Below are positions 50,386-58,746 of a DNA stretch of 64,000 nt, piece after piece. Below the pieces are notes generated by a model. That model was not told the DNA's origin. It saw only the letters and a list, made by a program, of their open reading frames with translations, and did not search any database. The translations under genes were made by a program, and so were the position numbers. This DNA comes from Alphaproteobacteria bacterium (GTDB lineage: Bacteria > Pseudomonadota > Alphaproteobacteria > JACAEB01). Position 1 is the stretch's first letter. The number at the start of each line of letters is the position of its first letter. The stretch lies in the NCBI GenBank assembly GCA_024236075.1, contig JACKLE010000008.1:1-64000 (forward strand). The letters run 5' to 3'.

Positions 50386-51453
50386 TCAGCCTCCGCTCTC
50401 GGCAGGCGTCCACAGGACGTCGGCGATGCGCGGCGCGCCGAGAAGAAGCATCACGAGGCGGTCGAAGCCGAGCGCGACGCCGCTCGCCTCGGGCATCGCT
50501 CCGAGTGCGTCGAGGAAGCTCTCGTCGAGGGGATAGCGCTCGCCGTAGCGGCGTTCCTTCAGCGCCATCTCGGCCTCGAAGCGCGCACGCTGGATCCGCG
50601 GGTCGGTGAGCTCTCCGAAGCCGTTGGCGAGCTCGACGCCGGCGGCATAGATCTCGAAGCGCTCGGCGACGCGCGGGTCGCCGGCCTTCGGCCGCGCCAG
50701 CGCCGCCTCGACGACGGGGTAGTCGCCGAGGACCGTGATCCGTCCGAGGCCCAGGCGCGGCTCCACCTTCTCCACGAGGATGCGCGAAAAGATATCCGAC
50801 CAATCGTCGTCGGGCGCGAAGCGGATGCCCGCGGCGGCCGCCGCCGCCGCCAAGGCGTCGCGGTTCGCCTCGCCCGTGGAGCCGATCGTCGCGAGCAGCC
50901 CCACTCCGGCGAAGCGGTGGAAGGCCTCCGCCACCGTCAGGCGCTCCGGCGCCGCGAAGGGATCGGCGCTCCGGCCACGGAAGGTGAGCGCGGTCGCGTT
51001 CGCCGCTTTCGCGGCGCGGGCGAGGATGGCGAGGCAGTCGTCGACCGTGCGCTCATAGGGCGCGTTCGCGCGGTACCATTCGAGCATGGTGAACTCGCGG
51101 GCGTGCAGCGCGCCGGCCTCGCGGTTGCGGAAGACGCGGGCGAACTCGAAGATCCGCTCCTCTCCCGCGGCGAGAAGCTTCTTCGCGGCGAATTCCGGCG
51201 AGGTATGGAGATAGAGGGTCTCGCGCCGTCCGTCGGGCGCCAGCGCCTCGGTGGCGAAGGCGTGGAGATGCGCCTCGTTGCCGGGCGAGTGCTGGAGGAT
51301 CGCGCATTCGACCTCGGCGAAGCCTTCCGCCTCGAAATGGGACCGGAGCGCCGCCTTCACGCGGCCGCGCGCGCGAAGGCTCTCCCGGCGGTCGCCATGG
51401 ACCGCCTTATCCCACCAGGGGCGGCGATCGCCGCTCGCGTCTGCTCTGCGCAC
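50386..51453 (-). CDS. epmA: EF-P lysyltransferase EpmA (GenX/PoxA), about 355 aa
   Basis: Paralogue of the lysyl-tRNA synthetase catalytic core that attaches beta-lysine to EF-P. Class II motifs are seen: motif 2 as RVFRNREAGALHAREFTMLE, written as FARVFRNREAG and HAREFTMLEW; and motif 3 as GVALGFDRLVMLLLG. ELANGFGELTDP is the lysine-binding segment. There is no N-terminal anticodon domain, as expected. GTG 51453, with AGGGAAG upstream, is preferred to the longer ATG at 51513, which would crowd the divergent efp gene. Confidence 0.9.
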   Translation of the reverse strand: MRRADASGDRRPWWDKAVHGDRRESLRARGRVKAALRSHFEAEGFAEVECAILQHSPGNEAHLHAFATEALAPDGRRETLYLHTSPEFAAKKLLAAGEERIFEFARVFRNREAGALHAREFTMLEWYRANAPYERTVDDCLAILARAAKAANATALTFRGRSADPFAAPERLTVAEAFHRFAGVGLLATIGSTGEANRDALAAAAAAAGIRFAPDDDWSDIFSRILVEKVEPRLGLGRITVLGDYPVVEAALARPKAGDPRVAERFEIYAAGVELANGFGELTDPRIQRARFEAEMALKERRYGERYPLDESFLDALGAMPEASGVALGFDRLVMLLLGAPRIADVLWTPAESGG

Positions 51454-51551
51454 CGGGGCCGTCTTCCCTCGCCTTGGCGCGCCTGCTACACCCTCGCCCG
51501 GTGCGGCGCGCACCTCGTGCCGTCGCCGATAGAGAAGGGTCGAGGTCTCCC

Positions 51552-52121
51552 GTGGTCAAGGTCATCGCCAGCAGCCTGAGAAAAGGCAACGTCGTCGAGC
51601 ATAGCGACGGCAAGCTCTACGTGGTCGTGACCGCGGAGAACATCCATCCCGGCAAGGGCACGCCCGTGACCCAGCTCGAGATGCGCCGCATCAGCGACGG
51701 CGTGAAGATCAACGAGCGCTACCGCACGACCGACCAGGTCGAGCGCGCCTTCGTGGAGGAGCGCAAGGCCACCTATCTCTATCAGGACGGCGAGAACTAC
51801 GTGTTCATGGACCCGGAGAGCTTCGAGCAGGTTTCGGTCACTCCCGACGTCCTGGGGGACGGGGCGTCCTATCTCACCGAGAACATGGAAGTCTTCCTCA
51901 GCGTCCACAACGGGATCGCGATCGCGATCGATCTGCCGAGCCGCGTGACGCTCGAGGTGGTCGAGACCGAGCCCGTGACGAAGGGCCAGACCGCCTCCTC
52001 CTCCTACAAGCCTGCCAAGCTCTCGAACGGCGCGCGCACGACCGTGCCCCCGCATATCGGCGTCGGCACCATGATCGTCGTCTCGACGGAGGACGGCTCC
52101 TACATCGAACGGGCGAAATAG
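51552..52121 (+). CDS. efp: Elongation factor P, 189 aa
   Basis: Translation factor that relieves stalling at polyproline. The GTG start at 51552 gives VKVIASSLRKGNVVEHSDGK, and a three-domain EF-P follows. The modification loop HPGKGTP carries the lysine (residue 35) that EpmA would lysylate. Domain III ends with VPPHIGVGTMIVVSTEDGSY. Divergent from epmA and epmB, so the target and both modifying enzymes are encoded together. The next gene begins four bases after the stop. Confidence 0.93.
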   Translation: MVKVIASSLRKGNVVEHSDGKLYVVVTAENIHPGKGTPVTQLEMRRISDGVKINERYRTTDQVERAFVEERKATYLYQDGENYVFMDPESFEQVSVTPDVLGDGASYLTENMEVFLSVHNGIAIAIDLPSRVTLEVVETEPVTKGQTASSSYKPAKLSNGARTTVPPHIGVGTMIVVSTEDGSYIERAK

Positions 52122-52125
52122 GGCG

Positions 52126-53523
52126 ATGGCGGAGCCCTACGACCTCGTCGTCGTCGGCTCCGGCCCGGGCGGCTATGTCGCGGCGATCCGGGCGGCCCAG
52201 CTCGGAATGAGGACCGCCATCGTGGAGCGCGAGGCGCTCGGCGGCATCTGCCTCAACTGGGGCTGCATCCCGACCAAGGCGCTGCTGCGCTCGGCCGAGC
52301 TCTACGACGAGCTTCTCCATGCGGACGCCTACGGCCTCAAGGCCGCCTCGCCGGGCTACGACCTCGGGAAGATCGTCAAGCGCTCGCGCGCCGTGGCGGG
52401 CCAGCTCTCGAACGGCGTCAAGTTCCTCATGAAGAAGAACAAGATCGCCGTCGTGGAGGGCGAGGCGAAGCTCACCGGGCCGACGAGCCTCGCGGTCGCG
52501 AAGGACGGCAAGACGAGCGAGCTCAAGGCGCGGAACGTGCTCCTCGCGACCGGCGCGCGCGCCCGCACGCTGCCCGGCCTCGAGCCGGACGGCGAGCTCG
52601 TCTGGACCTATCGCGAGGCGATGGTGCCGCAGACCATGCCGAAATCGCTCCTCGTCATCGGCTCGGGCGCCATCGGCATCGAATTCGCGAGCTTCTTCCG
52701 GACGCTCGGCGCCGAGGTCACGGTGGTCGAGGTCCTGGACCGCATCCTGCCCGTCGAGGATGCCGAGATTTCGGCGCTCGCGGAAAAGGCCTTCAAGAAG
52801 CAGGGCATGACGATCCACACCGGCGCGAAGGTCGCGAAGCTCGCGAAGGGCAAGGGCGAGGTCGCGGCGAGCCTCGAGACGAAGGACGGAAAGAGCCGGA
52901 CGCTGAACGTCGAGCGCGTCATCCTCGCCGTCGGGATCGTCGGCAATGTCGAGAATCTGGGGCTCGAGGCGCTTGGGGTGACGGTCGAGAAGACCCACAT
53001 CCGGGTCAACGAATGGGGCGAGACCGGCGTCAAGGGGCTCTACGCCATCGGCGATGTGTGCGGGCCGCCCTGGCTCGCGCACAAGGCGAGCCACGAGGGC
53101 GTCGTCGCGGTGGAGCGCATGGCGGGCGTGAAGGGGGTGCATCCGCTCGACCTCGGAAATATCCCCGGCTGCACCTATTCCATGCCGCAGATCGCGAGCG
53201 TGGGCCTCACCGAGGACAAGGCGAAGGCGGAGGGGCGCGCGGTCAAGGTCGGCCGCTTCCCCTTCCTCGGCAACGGCAAGGCGATCGCGCTCGGCCATCC
53301 CGAGGGGCTCGTGAAGACCGTCTTCGACGCGAAGACGGGCGAGCTTCTCGGCGCCCACATGATCGGCGCGGAGGTCACCGAGCTCATCCAGGGCTTCGCC
53401 CTCGCCCGCACGCTCGAGACCACGGAAGAGGAGCTGATGCGCACCGTCTTCCCGCACCCGACCCTCTCGGAGATGATGCACGAAAGCGTGCTCGACGCCT
53501 TCGGGCGGGTGATCCACGTCTGA
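52126..53523 (+). CDS. lpdA: Dihydrolipoyl dehydrogenase, 465 aa
   Basis: FAD flavoprotein E3 of 2-oxoacid dehydrogenase or glycine cleavage complexes. GSGPGGYVAA is the FAD motif, and the redox disulfide is GGICLNWGCIPTKA (Cys42, Cys47). GSGAIGIEFASF binds NAD, GLYAIGDVCGPPWLAH is the second FAD motif, and HPTLSEMMHE holds the active-site His-Glu. Complete. No E1 or E2 genes are adjacent, so the enzyme probably serves complexes encoded elsewhere. Confidence 0.92.
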   Translation: MAEPYDLVVVGSGPGGYVAAIRAAQLGMRTAIVEREALGGICLNWGCIPTKALLRSAELYDELLHADAYGLKAASPGYDLGKIVKRSRAVAGQLSNGVKFLMKKNKIAVVEGEAKLTGPTSLAVAKDGKTSELKARNVLLATGARARTLPGLEPDGELVWTYREAMVPQTMPKSLLVIGSGAIGIEFASFFRTLGAEVTVVEVLDRILPVEDAEISALAEKAFKKQGMTIHTGAKVAKLAKGKGEVAASLETKDGKSRTLNVERVILAVGIVGNVENLGLEALGVTVEKTHIRVNEWGETGVKGLYAIGDVCGPPWLAHKASHEGVVAVERMAGVKGVHPLDLGNIPGCTYSMPQIASVGLTEDKAKAEGRAVKVGRFPFLGNGKAIALGHPEGLVKTVFDAKTGELLGAHMIGAEVTELIQGFALARTLETTEEELMRTVFPHPTLSEMMHESVLDAFGRVIHV

Positions 53524-53638
53524 GGCCGCATTCCTGCCCGCTCTCCCATGCGGCCGCGCGCCTTCCCGCGCGCGGGGATGCCGGGCTATGCTGCGTTTAC
53601 AGGGAAGTAACGCCGCGAAAGCCCGGAAAGGAGCCGCG

Positions 53639-54064
53639 ATGGCCGCCCCCGCCGCCGAATTGAAGCCGGTCGTCAAATTCCTCAAGCGCCATGCCGACGG
53701 CAGGCCCTATCTCGAAGGCCATAAATGCGAGGCCTGCGGGACCGTCTTCATCGGCGAGCGCTCGGTCTGCTCGAAATGCTTCGCGCGCGACCGCATCCGC
53801 GCGGTCGAGCTGCCCAATCGCGGCACGCTCTACGCCTATTCGATCATCCACCGCTCCTATCCGGGGGTGGAGGTGCCCTTCGTCTCGGCCGTCGTCGACG
53901 TCGAGGGCGGCGGCACGCTGAAGGGCAATCTCATGGGCGTGAAGCCCGACCCCAAGACGATCGAGATGGGCATGCCGGTCGAGATCGTCTATGGCGACGC
54001 CGGCCGCACGGACGCCGAGGGGCACCACTATCTCGCCTATTTCTTCAAGCCCGCCGCACGCTGA
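53639..54064 (+). CDS. Zinc-ribbon OB-fold protein (DUF35), thiolase partner, 141 aa
   Basis: Acyl-CoA-associated small protein. The rubredoxin-like ribbon has CEAC and CSKC (spacing C-x2-C-x11-C-x2-C, residues about 27-45). An OB domain follows with LPNRGTLYAYSIIHRSYPGV, GGGTLKGNLMGV and GMPVEIVYGD. Start ATG 53639 follows AAAGGAGCCGCG. Proteins of this family form complexes with SCP2-type thiolases, and one is encoded 23 bases downstream. The pair probably catalyses a thiolytic or condensation step on a bulky substrate such as a sterol side chain, which is inference from known pairs. Confidence 0.88.
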   Translation: MAAPAAELKPVVKFLKRHADGRPYLEGHKCEACGTVFIGERSVCSKCFARDRIRAVELPNRGTLYAYSIIHRSYPGVEVPFVSAVVDVEGGGTLKGNLMGVKPDPKTIEMGMPVEIVYGDAGRTDAEGHHYLAYFFKPAAR

Positions 54065-54087
54065 ACAAGAGCTCGAGGAGACATCCC

Positions 54088-55233
54088 ATGACGGACGTTT
54101 ATGTCGTCGGCACGGACATGATCCGCTTCGGCCGCTTCCCGGACCGCACGGTGCCCCAGCTCGGCGCCGAGGCCGCGCTCATGGCGCTCGACGATGCCGG
54201 CCTCACCATTCGCGACATGGAGGCGCTCTATTGCGGCAATCTCGGCGAGGCGAGCGCGATGGTCGGCCAGCGCATCCTCCACGAGATCGGCCAGACCGGC
54301 ATTCCGGTCGTCAATTGCGCGAATGCCTGCGCGACGGGCGCGACCGCCTTCCGCGAGGGCTGGATCGCCATCAAGGCCGGCCTCTACGACCTCGTCCTCG
54401 CCGTGGGCGTCGAGAAGATGGGCCGGGGCCTCCTCGGCGCGGACCGCAAGGCGGACGGCATCCCGACCGAGGGGCTTCTCGGTTCGGGCACCATGCCGAC
54501 GGTCTTCGCGACGCTCGGCATGGAGCACACGCGCAAGCACGGCACCACCTTCGAGCAGTTCGCCAAGATCTCGGTGAAGAACCACTGGCATTCGACGATG
54601 AACGCGAAGGCCATGTACCAGATCGAGACCCCGCTCGAGGAGGTGATGGGCGCGGAGATGATCTCCTATCCCAACACCAAGCTCATGTGCTCCGTGAACG
54701 TCGACGGCTCGGCCGCGGCGGTGCTCTGCTCCGAGAAGAAGGCGAAGGAGCTCGGGCTCATGGGCCGGGCGGTGAAGGTGCGCGCCTCGGTGATGACGAG
54801 CGATCCCTACACGGAGCGCGACCTCACCATGCCGGACTTCAACACCTGCACCCAGCTCGCGGCCAAGAAGGCCTACGAGATGGCGGGCCTCAGCCCCAAG
54901 GACCTCGACCTCGTGGAGCTCCACGACTGCTTCGCCACCGCCGAGATCCTGCACTACGGCAATCTCGGCCTCTGCGAGGAGGGCGAGGCGGGCGCGCTGA
55001 TCGACCGCAAGGACACCTATCTCGGCGGCAGGATTCCCGTGAACGTCTCGGGCGGCCTCCTCTCCAAGGGCCATCCCCTGGGCGCGACCGGCATCGCGAA
55101 TGTCTACGAGGTGACGACGCATCTGCGCGGCGAGGCCGGCAAGCGCCAGGTCGAGGACGCGCGCATCGGCCTCACCCATGTCGTCGGCATGGGCAATGCC
55201 TGCGCGATCCACATTCTCGAGAAGGTGGACTGA
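54088..55233 (+). CDS. SCP2-type thiolase (acetyl-CoA acetyltransferase family), 381 aa
   Basis: Non-decarboxylating thiolase. The nucleophilic Cys is in NCANACATGATAFREG. The His residues are in ELHDCFATAE and GGLLSKGHPLGATG. As in SCP-x thiolases, the final CxG motif is not clear. GLGRGLLG-like MGRGLLGADRKADG is a subgroup feature. It is co-transcribed with the zinc-ribbon partner at 53639. Start ATG 54088 follows GCTCGAGGAGACATCCC. Confidence 0.87.
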   Translation: MTDVYVVGTDMIRFGRFPDRTVPQLGAEAALMALDDAGLTIRDMEALYCGNLGEASAMVGQRILHEIGQTGIPVVNCANACATGATAFREGWIAIKAGLYDLVLAVGVEKMGRGLLGADRKADGIPTEGLLGSGTMPTVFATLGMEHTRKHGTTFEQFAKISVKNHWHSTMNAKAMYQIETPLEEVMGAEMISYPNTKLMCSVNVDGSAAAVLCSEKKAKELGLMGRAVKVRASVMTSDPYTERDLTMPDFNTCTQLAAKKAYEMAGLSPKDLDLVELHDCFATAEILHYGNLGLCEEGEAGALIDRKDTYLGGRIPVNVSGGLLSKGHPLGATGIANVYEVTTHLRGEAGKRQVEDARIGLTHVVGMGNACAIHILEKVD

Positions 55234-55339
55234 GGCGCCGCGCGCATCGTCGGCGGCCGGCCGCATTTGACCTTGTCCGAGGATTGTCCTGAATAGGGGC
55301 GTCGGCGGCGCGCAGGCGCGCCTTCGGGGAGGGGCAAGC

Positions 55340-56617
55340 ATGCGCAAATCGGCACCGGCTCTGGCGCTCGCCGTTCTCGCGCTCATCCTCGCCCTCGCGG
55401 CCTGCGCCAAGCCCCCCTTCGCTGCGATCGCCGGCGACTGGGAAGGCGCCATCGAGATCGGCCCGACGAAACTGCCGGTCGTCTTCCACATCGCGCCGGA
55501 CGGCACGGCAAGCCTCGACAGCCCGGCGCAAGGCGCCTTCGGGATCGCCTGCACCGATCTCGCGCTCGAGGGCACGACGGTGCGCTTCAACGTGCCGTCC
55601 GTAGACGGCGCATTCGAGGGCACCTACGACGAGGCGGCCGGAACGATCGCGGGCACCTGGACGCAGCGCGGCGTCAAGCTGCCCTTGCAGCTCGAGCGCT
55701 CGCGGGGCGGCATCGCCGAAGCACCGCCGCGCGCCGGCGAGGAGCTCGCGCTCGACACCGCGACGGGCCCGCTCCACGGCACGCTTCTCCTGCCCGAGGG
55801 CACGCAGCCCTTCCGCGCGGCCATCCTGCATGCGGGCTCGGGTCCGACCGACCGCGACGGCAATCAGCTCGCCATCGGTCTTCGCAGCGACAGCCTGAAG
55901 CTTCTCGCCGAGGGTCTCGCCGCGCAGGGCATCGCGACCCTGCGCATCGACAAGCGCGGCATCGCCGGCAGCGCGTCAGCCCTCAAATCGGAAGCCGACC
56001 TCACCGTCGACATGCTGGCGGACGACCTTCTCGCCTGGGAGGCGCTGCTCGAGAAGCGCTCCGACATCGCCTCCGTCGCGCTCATCGGCCATAGCGAGGG
56101 CGCGATGATCGCCGCGCTCGCGGCGGTACGCGGCGGGGCGGACCGCCTCGTGCTCCTCTCCGCGCCGGGACGCCGCTTCGGCGACATCATCGCCGATCAG
56201 CTCGCCGCCGGGGGCGCCCCGGACGAGCTGAAGGCGGCCTCGCAGCGCATTATCGACGCGCTCGCGCGCGGCGAGGACGTCGCCGACGTGCCGAAGGAGC
56301 TCATGGCGCTCTATCGGCCGAGCGTGCAGCCCTATATGCGCTCGCTCCTCAAATACGATCCCCAGGAGGTCGTCTCGCGCGTCGCCGTGCCCCTCCTCAT
56401 CGTGCAGGGCACCAACGACCTCCAGATCGGCGTCGCCGACGCCCAGCGCCTCGCGGAGGGCAATCCCTCCTCGGAGGTCGTGATCGTCGAGGGCATGAAC
56501 CACATCCTGAAAGCCGCGCCGCCCGAGCGCGCGGCGAACGTCGCGACCTATTTCGACGCGGATCGTCCTCTGGCGGACGGTCTCGTCGCCAAGATCGCCG
56601 AGTTCCTGAACCGCTGA
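55340..56617 (+). CDS. Lipoprotein alpha/beta hydrolase, 425 aa
   Basis: Envelope-anchored hydrolase. Signal with lipobox LALAACAK (Cys about residue 22). Residues about 28-125 are a beta-rich domain repeated in such proteins (GDWEGAIEIGPTKLPVVFHI, AGTIAGTWTQRGVKLPLQLE). The hydrolase domain has the oxyanion segment HAGSGPTDRDGN, nucleophile motif GHSEGA (Ser about 255), Asp in GTNDLQIG and His in EGMNHILK. Likely an esterase acting in the periplasm. Substrate unknown. Stands alone. Confidence 0.85.
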   Translation: MRKSAPALALAVLALILALAACAKPPFAAIAGDWEGAIEIGPTKLPVVFHIAPDGTASLDSPAQGAFGIACTDLALEGTTVRFNVPSVDGAFEGTYDEAAGTIAGTWTQRGVKLPLQLERSRGGIAEAPPRAGEELALDTATGPLHGTLLLPEGTQPFRAAILHAGSGPTDRDGNQLAIGLRSDSLKLLAEGLAAQGIATLRIDKRGIAGSASALKSEADLTVDMLADDLLAWEALLEKRSDIASVALIGHSEGAMIAALAAVRGGADRLVLLSAPGRRFGDIIADQLAAGGAPDELKAASQRIIDALARGEDVADVPKELMALYRPSVQPYMRSLLKYDPQEVVSRVAVPLLIVQGTNDLQIGVADAQRLAEGNPSSEVVIVEGMNHILKAAPPERAANVATYFDADRPLADGLVAKIAEFLNR

Positions 56618-56665
56618 CGCGATTTTCGGGGCGGATCCCGTCGGACCGCAAATCGCGCCGGCTCC

Positions 56666-57529
56666 TCAGCGGAAGACGACCGTCTTGCGGCCGTTGACGA
56701 GGATGCGCCGCTCGGCGTGCCAGCGGACGGCGCGCGCGAGCACCGTCTTCTCGATGTCGCGGCCCATGGCGGCGAGCGCGGCGGCATCCATGGCGTGATC
56801 GACGCGCGCGACGTCCTGCTCGATGATCGGGCCGTCGTCGAGCTCGGCCGTCACATAGTGCGCGGTCGCGCCGATGAGCTTCACGCCGCGCGCGAAGGCC
56901 TGGGAGTAGGGCGCGGCGCCGGCGAAGCTCGGCAGGAACGAGTGGTGGATGTTGATCGCGCGGCCCCGAAGCGCGGCGCAGGCCTCGGCAGAAAGAATCT
57001 GCATATAGCGCGCGAGCACGACGAAATCGGCCTTTTCCTCGGCGACGAGGGCGAGCAGCCGCTCCTCCTGGCGCGCCTTCGTCTCGGCGCCGACCGGCAG
57101 GTGGTGGAAGGGCACGTTGTGGGCCGCGACGAGCTGATAGGCGTCGCGATGGTTCGACACGACCGCGACCGGGTCGATCGCGAGCTCGCCGATGGAGACG
57201 CGATAGAGGAGGTCGACGAGGCAGTGGGTGGGCTTCGACACGAGAATGACGACGCGCGGCCGCGCGGCCGCCTCGACGATGATGCGGTCCATCGACAGCT
57301 CGGCGGCCGCCGGCGCGAAGGCCGCCTCGATCTCCTTGCGCCGCACCCCGCTCCGCAGGCTGACGAAACAGACGCGCATGAAGAAGCGCCCGGCCTCGGG
57401 ATCGTTGAACTGCGCGCTCTCGGTGATGTTGCAGCCGAGCTCGGCGAGCGTGCCGGCGACGCGGTAGACGATGCCGGGCCGGTCGGGGCAGGAGAGCGCC
57501 AGCGTGTACTGTGGGGCCTTCGCGGGCAT
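56666..57529 (-). CDS. purU: Formyltetrahydrofolate deformylase, 287 aa
   Basis: Hydrolyses 10-formyl-THF to formate and THF, balancing one-carbon pools. The N-terminal ACT domain (SCPDRPGIVYRVAGTLAELG) senses amino acids such as Met and Gly in known members. The C-terminal formyltransferase-fold domain has INIHHSFLPSFAGA (catalytic His and Asn) and ELDDGPIIEQD (catalytic Asp). Start ATG 57529 overlaps the thiolase stop by one base. Length is normal. Confidence 0.92.
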   Translation of the reverse strand: MPAKAPQYTLALSCPDRPGIVYRVAGTLAELGCNITESAQFNDPEAGRFFMRVCFVSLRSGVRRKEIEAAFAPAAAELSMDRIIVEAAARPRVVILVSKPTHCLVDLLYRVSIGELAIDPVAVVSNHRDAYQLVAAHNVPFHHLPVGAETKARQEERLLALVAEEKADFVVLARYMQILSAEACAALRGRAINIHHSFLPSFAGAAPYSQAFARGVKLIGATAHYVTAELDDGPIIEQDVARVDHAMDAAALAAMGRDIEKTVLARAVRWHAERRILVNGRKTVVFR

Positions 57530-58734
57530 CAGGGCACGCGCTCGACGACCGCCGCGATGCCTTGTCCGATGCCGATGCAGAGCGTGACGAGGGCGTAGCG
57601 TCCGCCGCGCCGCTCGAGCTCTCTGAGCGCGGTCAGGGCGAGGCGCCCGCCCGAGGCGCCCAGGGGATGGCCGATGGCGATCGCGCCGCCATTGGGATTG
57701 AGGCGCGGATCGTCGGCCGCGAGCCCCATGCGCTTGAGGCAGCCGAGCACCTGCGCGGCGAAGGCCTCGTTGAGCTCGATCACGTCCATGTCCGCAAGGG
57801 CGAGCCCCGCGCGCGACAGGGCCTTGGCGCTCGCGCCCACCGGCCCGAGCCCCATGAGGCGCGGCTCGACGCCGACCACGGCGCCGGCGAGAATCCTCGC
57901 GCGGGGCTTGAGGCCGTGCCGGGCGGCGGCGTCGGCGGTGCCGAGGAGGAGCGCCACGGCGCCGTCGTTGACGCCCGAGGCGTTGCCCGCCGTGACGACG
58001 CCGCCCTCGTGCAGCGGCTTCAGGCGCGCGAGGCTCTCGTAAGTCGTGTCCGCCCGCGGATGTTCGTCCTCCGCGACGGCCTGCGCCGGTCCGCGCCCCT
58101 TGGCGGGAAGCGCGAGCGACATGATCTCGTCGGCGAAGAAGCCCTCGCGCCTGGCGGCCTGGTAGCGCGCCTGGCTCGCCGCCGCAAAGGCGTCGCATGC
58201 CTCTCGGGAGATGCCTTCGAGCTTCGCCACGTTCTCGGCGGTCTCGGGCATCGAATCCGCGCCGATCTCGCGCATCAGGCGCGGGTGGGGGAAGCGCCAG
58301 CCTATGGTCGAATCCGCTATGCCCTGCGCGCGCGCGAACGCGCCCTCCGCCTTGGCGAGGATCAGGGGCGCGCGCGTCATGCTCTCGACCCCCGCGGCGA
58401 TCGTGAGGTCGCCCTCCCCGCAGCGCACGGCGCGGGCGGCATCGAGAAGGGCGGCGAGCGAGCTGCCGCAGAGCCGGTTCACGGTCTGGCCCGCGACCTC
58501 GTGGGGAAGGCCCGCCAGGAGCGCTGCGGCGCGGGCGACGTTGCGCGCATCCTCGCCCGCCTGGTTCGTGTCGCCGGCGAGGACGTCCTCGATCGCCCCG
58601 CCGGGCACGTCGGTGCGCTTCATCAGCTCCCGGATGGGTGCGGCGAGGAGGTCGTCCGTGCGCACGCCCGCGAGAATTCCGCCATAGCGCCCGAAGGGGG
58701 TCCGCACGCCGTCGAAGATGAAGACGTCCCGCAT
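57529..58734 (-). CDS. Acetyl-CoA C-acyltransferase (thiolase II type), 401 aa
   Basis: Biosynthetic/degradative thiolase. The catalytic Cys is in VNRLCGSSLAALLDAAR, His in GGAIAIGHPLGASGGRL and the second Cys in LVTLCIGIGQG. NEAFAAQVLG is the CoA-side segment. First family residues: FIFDGVRTPFGRYGG. It precedes purU and follows the amidohydrolase by 12 bases in the same direction, which suggests one transcript. Probably beta-ketoadipyl- or acetoacetyl-CoA-directed; not resolvable by eye. Confidence 0.88.
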   Translation of the reverse strand: MRDVFIFDGVRTPFGRYGGILAGVRTDDLLAAPIRELMKRTDVPGGAIEDVLAGDTNQAGEDARNVARAAALLAGLPHEVAGQTVNRLCGSSLAALLDAARAVRCGEGDLTIAAGVESMTRAPLILAKAEGAFARAQGIADSTIGWRFPHPRLMREIGADSMPETAENVAKLEGISREACDAFAAASQARYQAARREGFFADEIMSLALPAKGRGPAQAVAEDEHPRADTTYESLARLKPLHEGGVVTAGNASGVNDGAVALLLGTADAAARHGLKPRARILAGAVVGVEPRLMGLGPVGASAKALSRAGLALADMDVIELNEAFAAQVLGCLKRMGLAADDPRLNPNGGAIAIGHPLGASGGRLALTALRELERRGGRYALVTLCIGIGQGIAAVVERVP

Positions 58735-58746
58735 CGCCGGTCTCCC

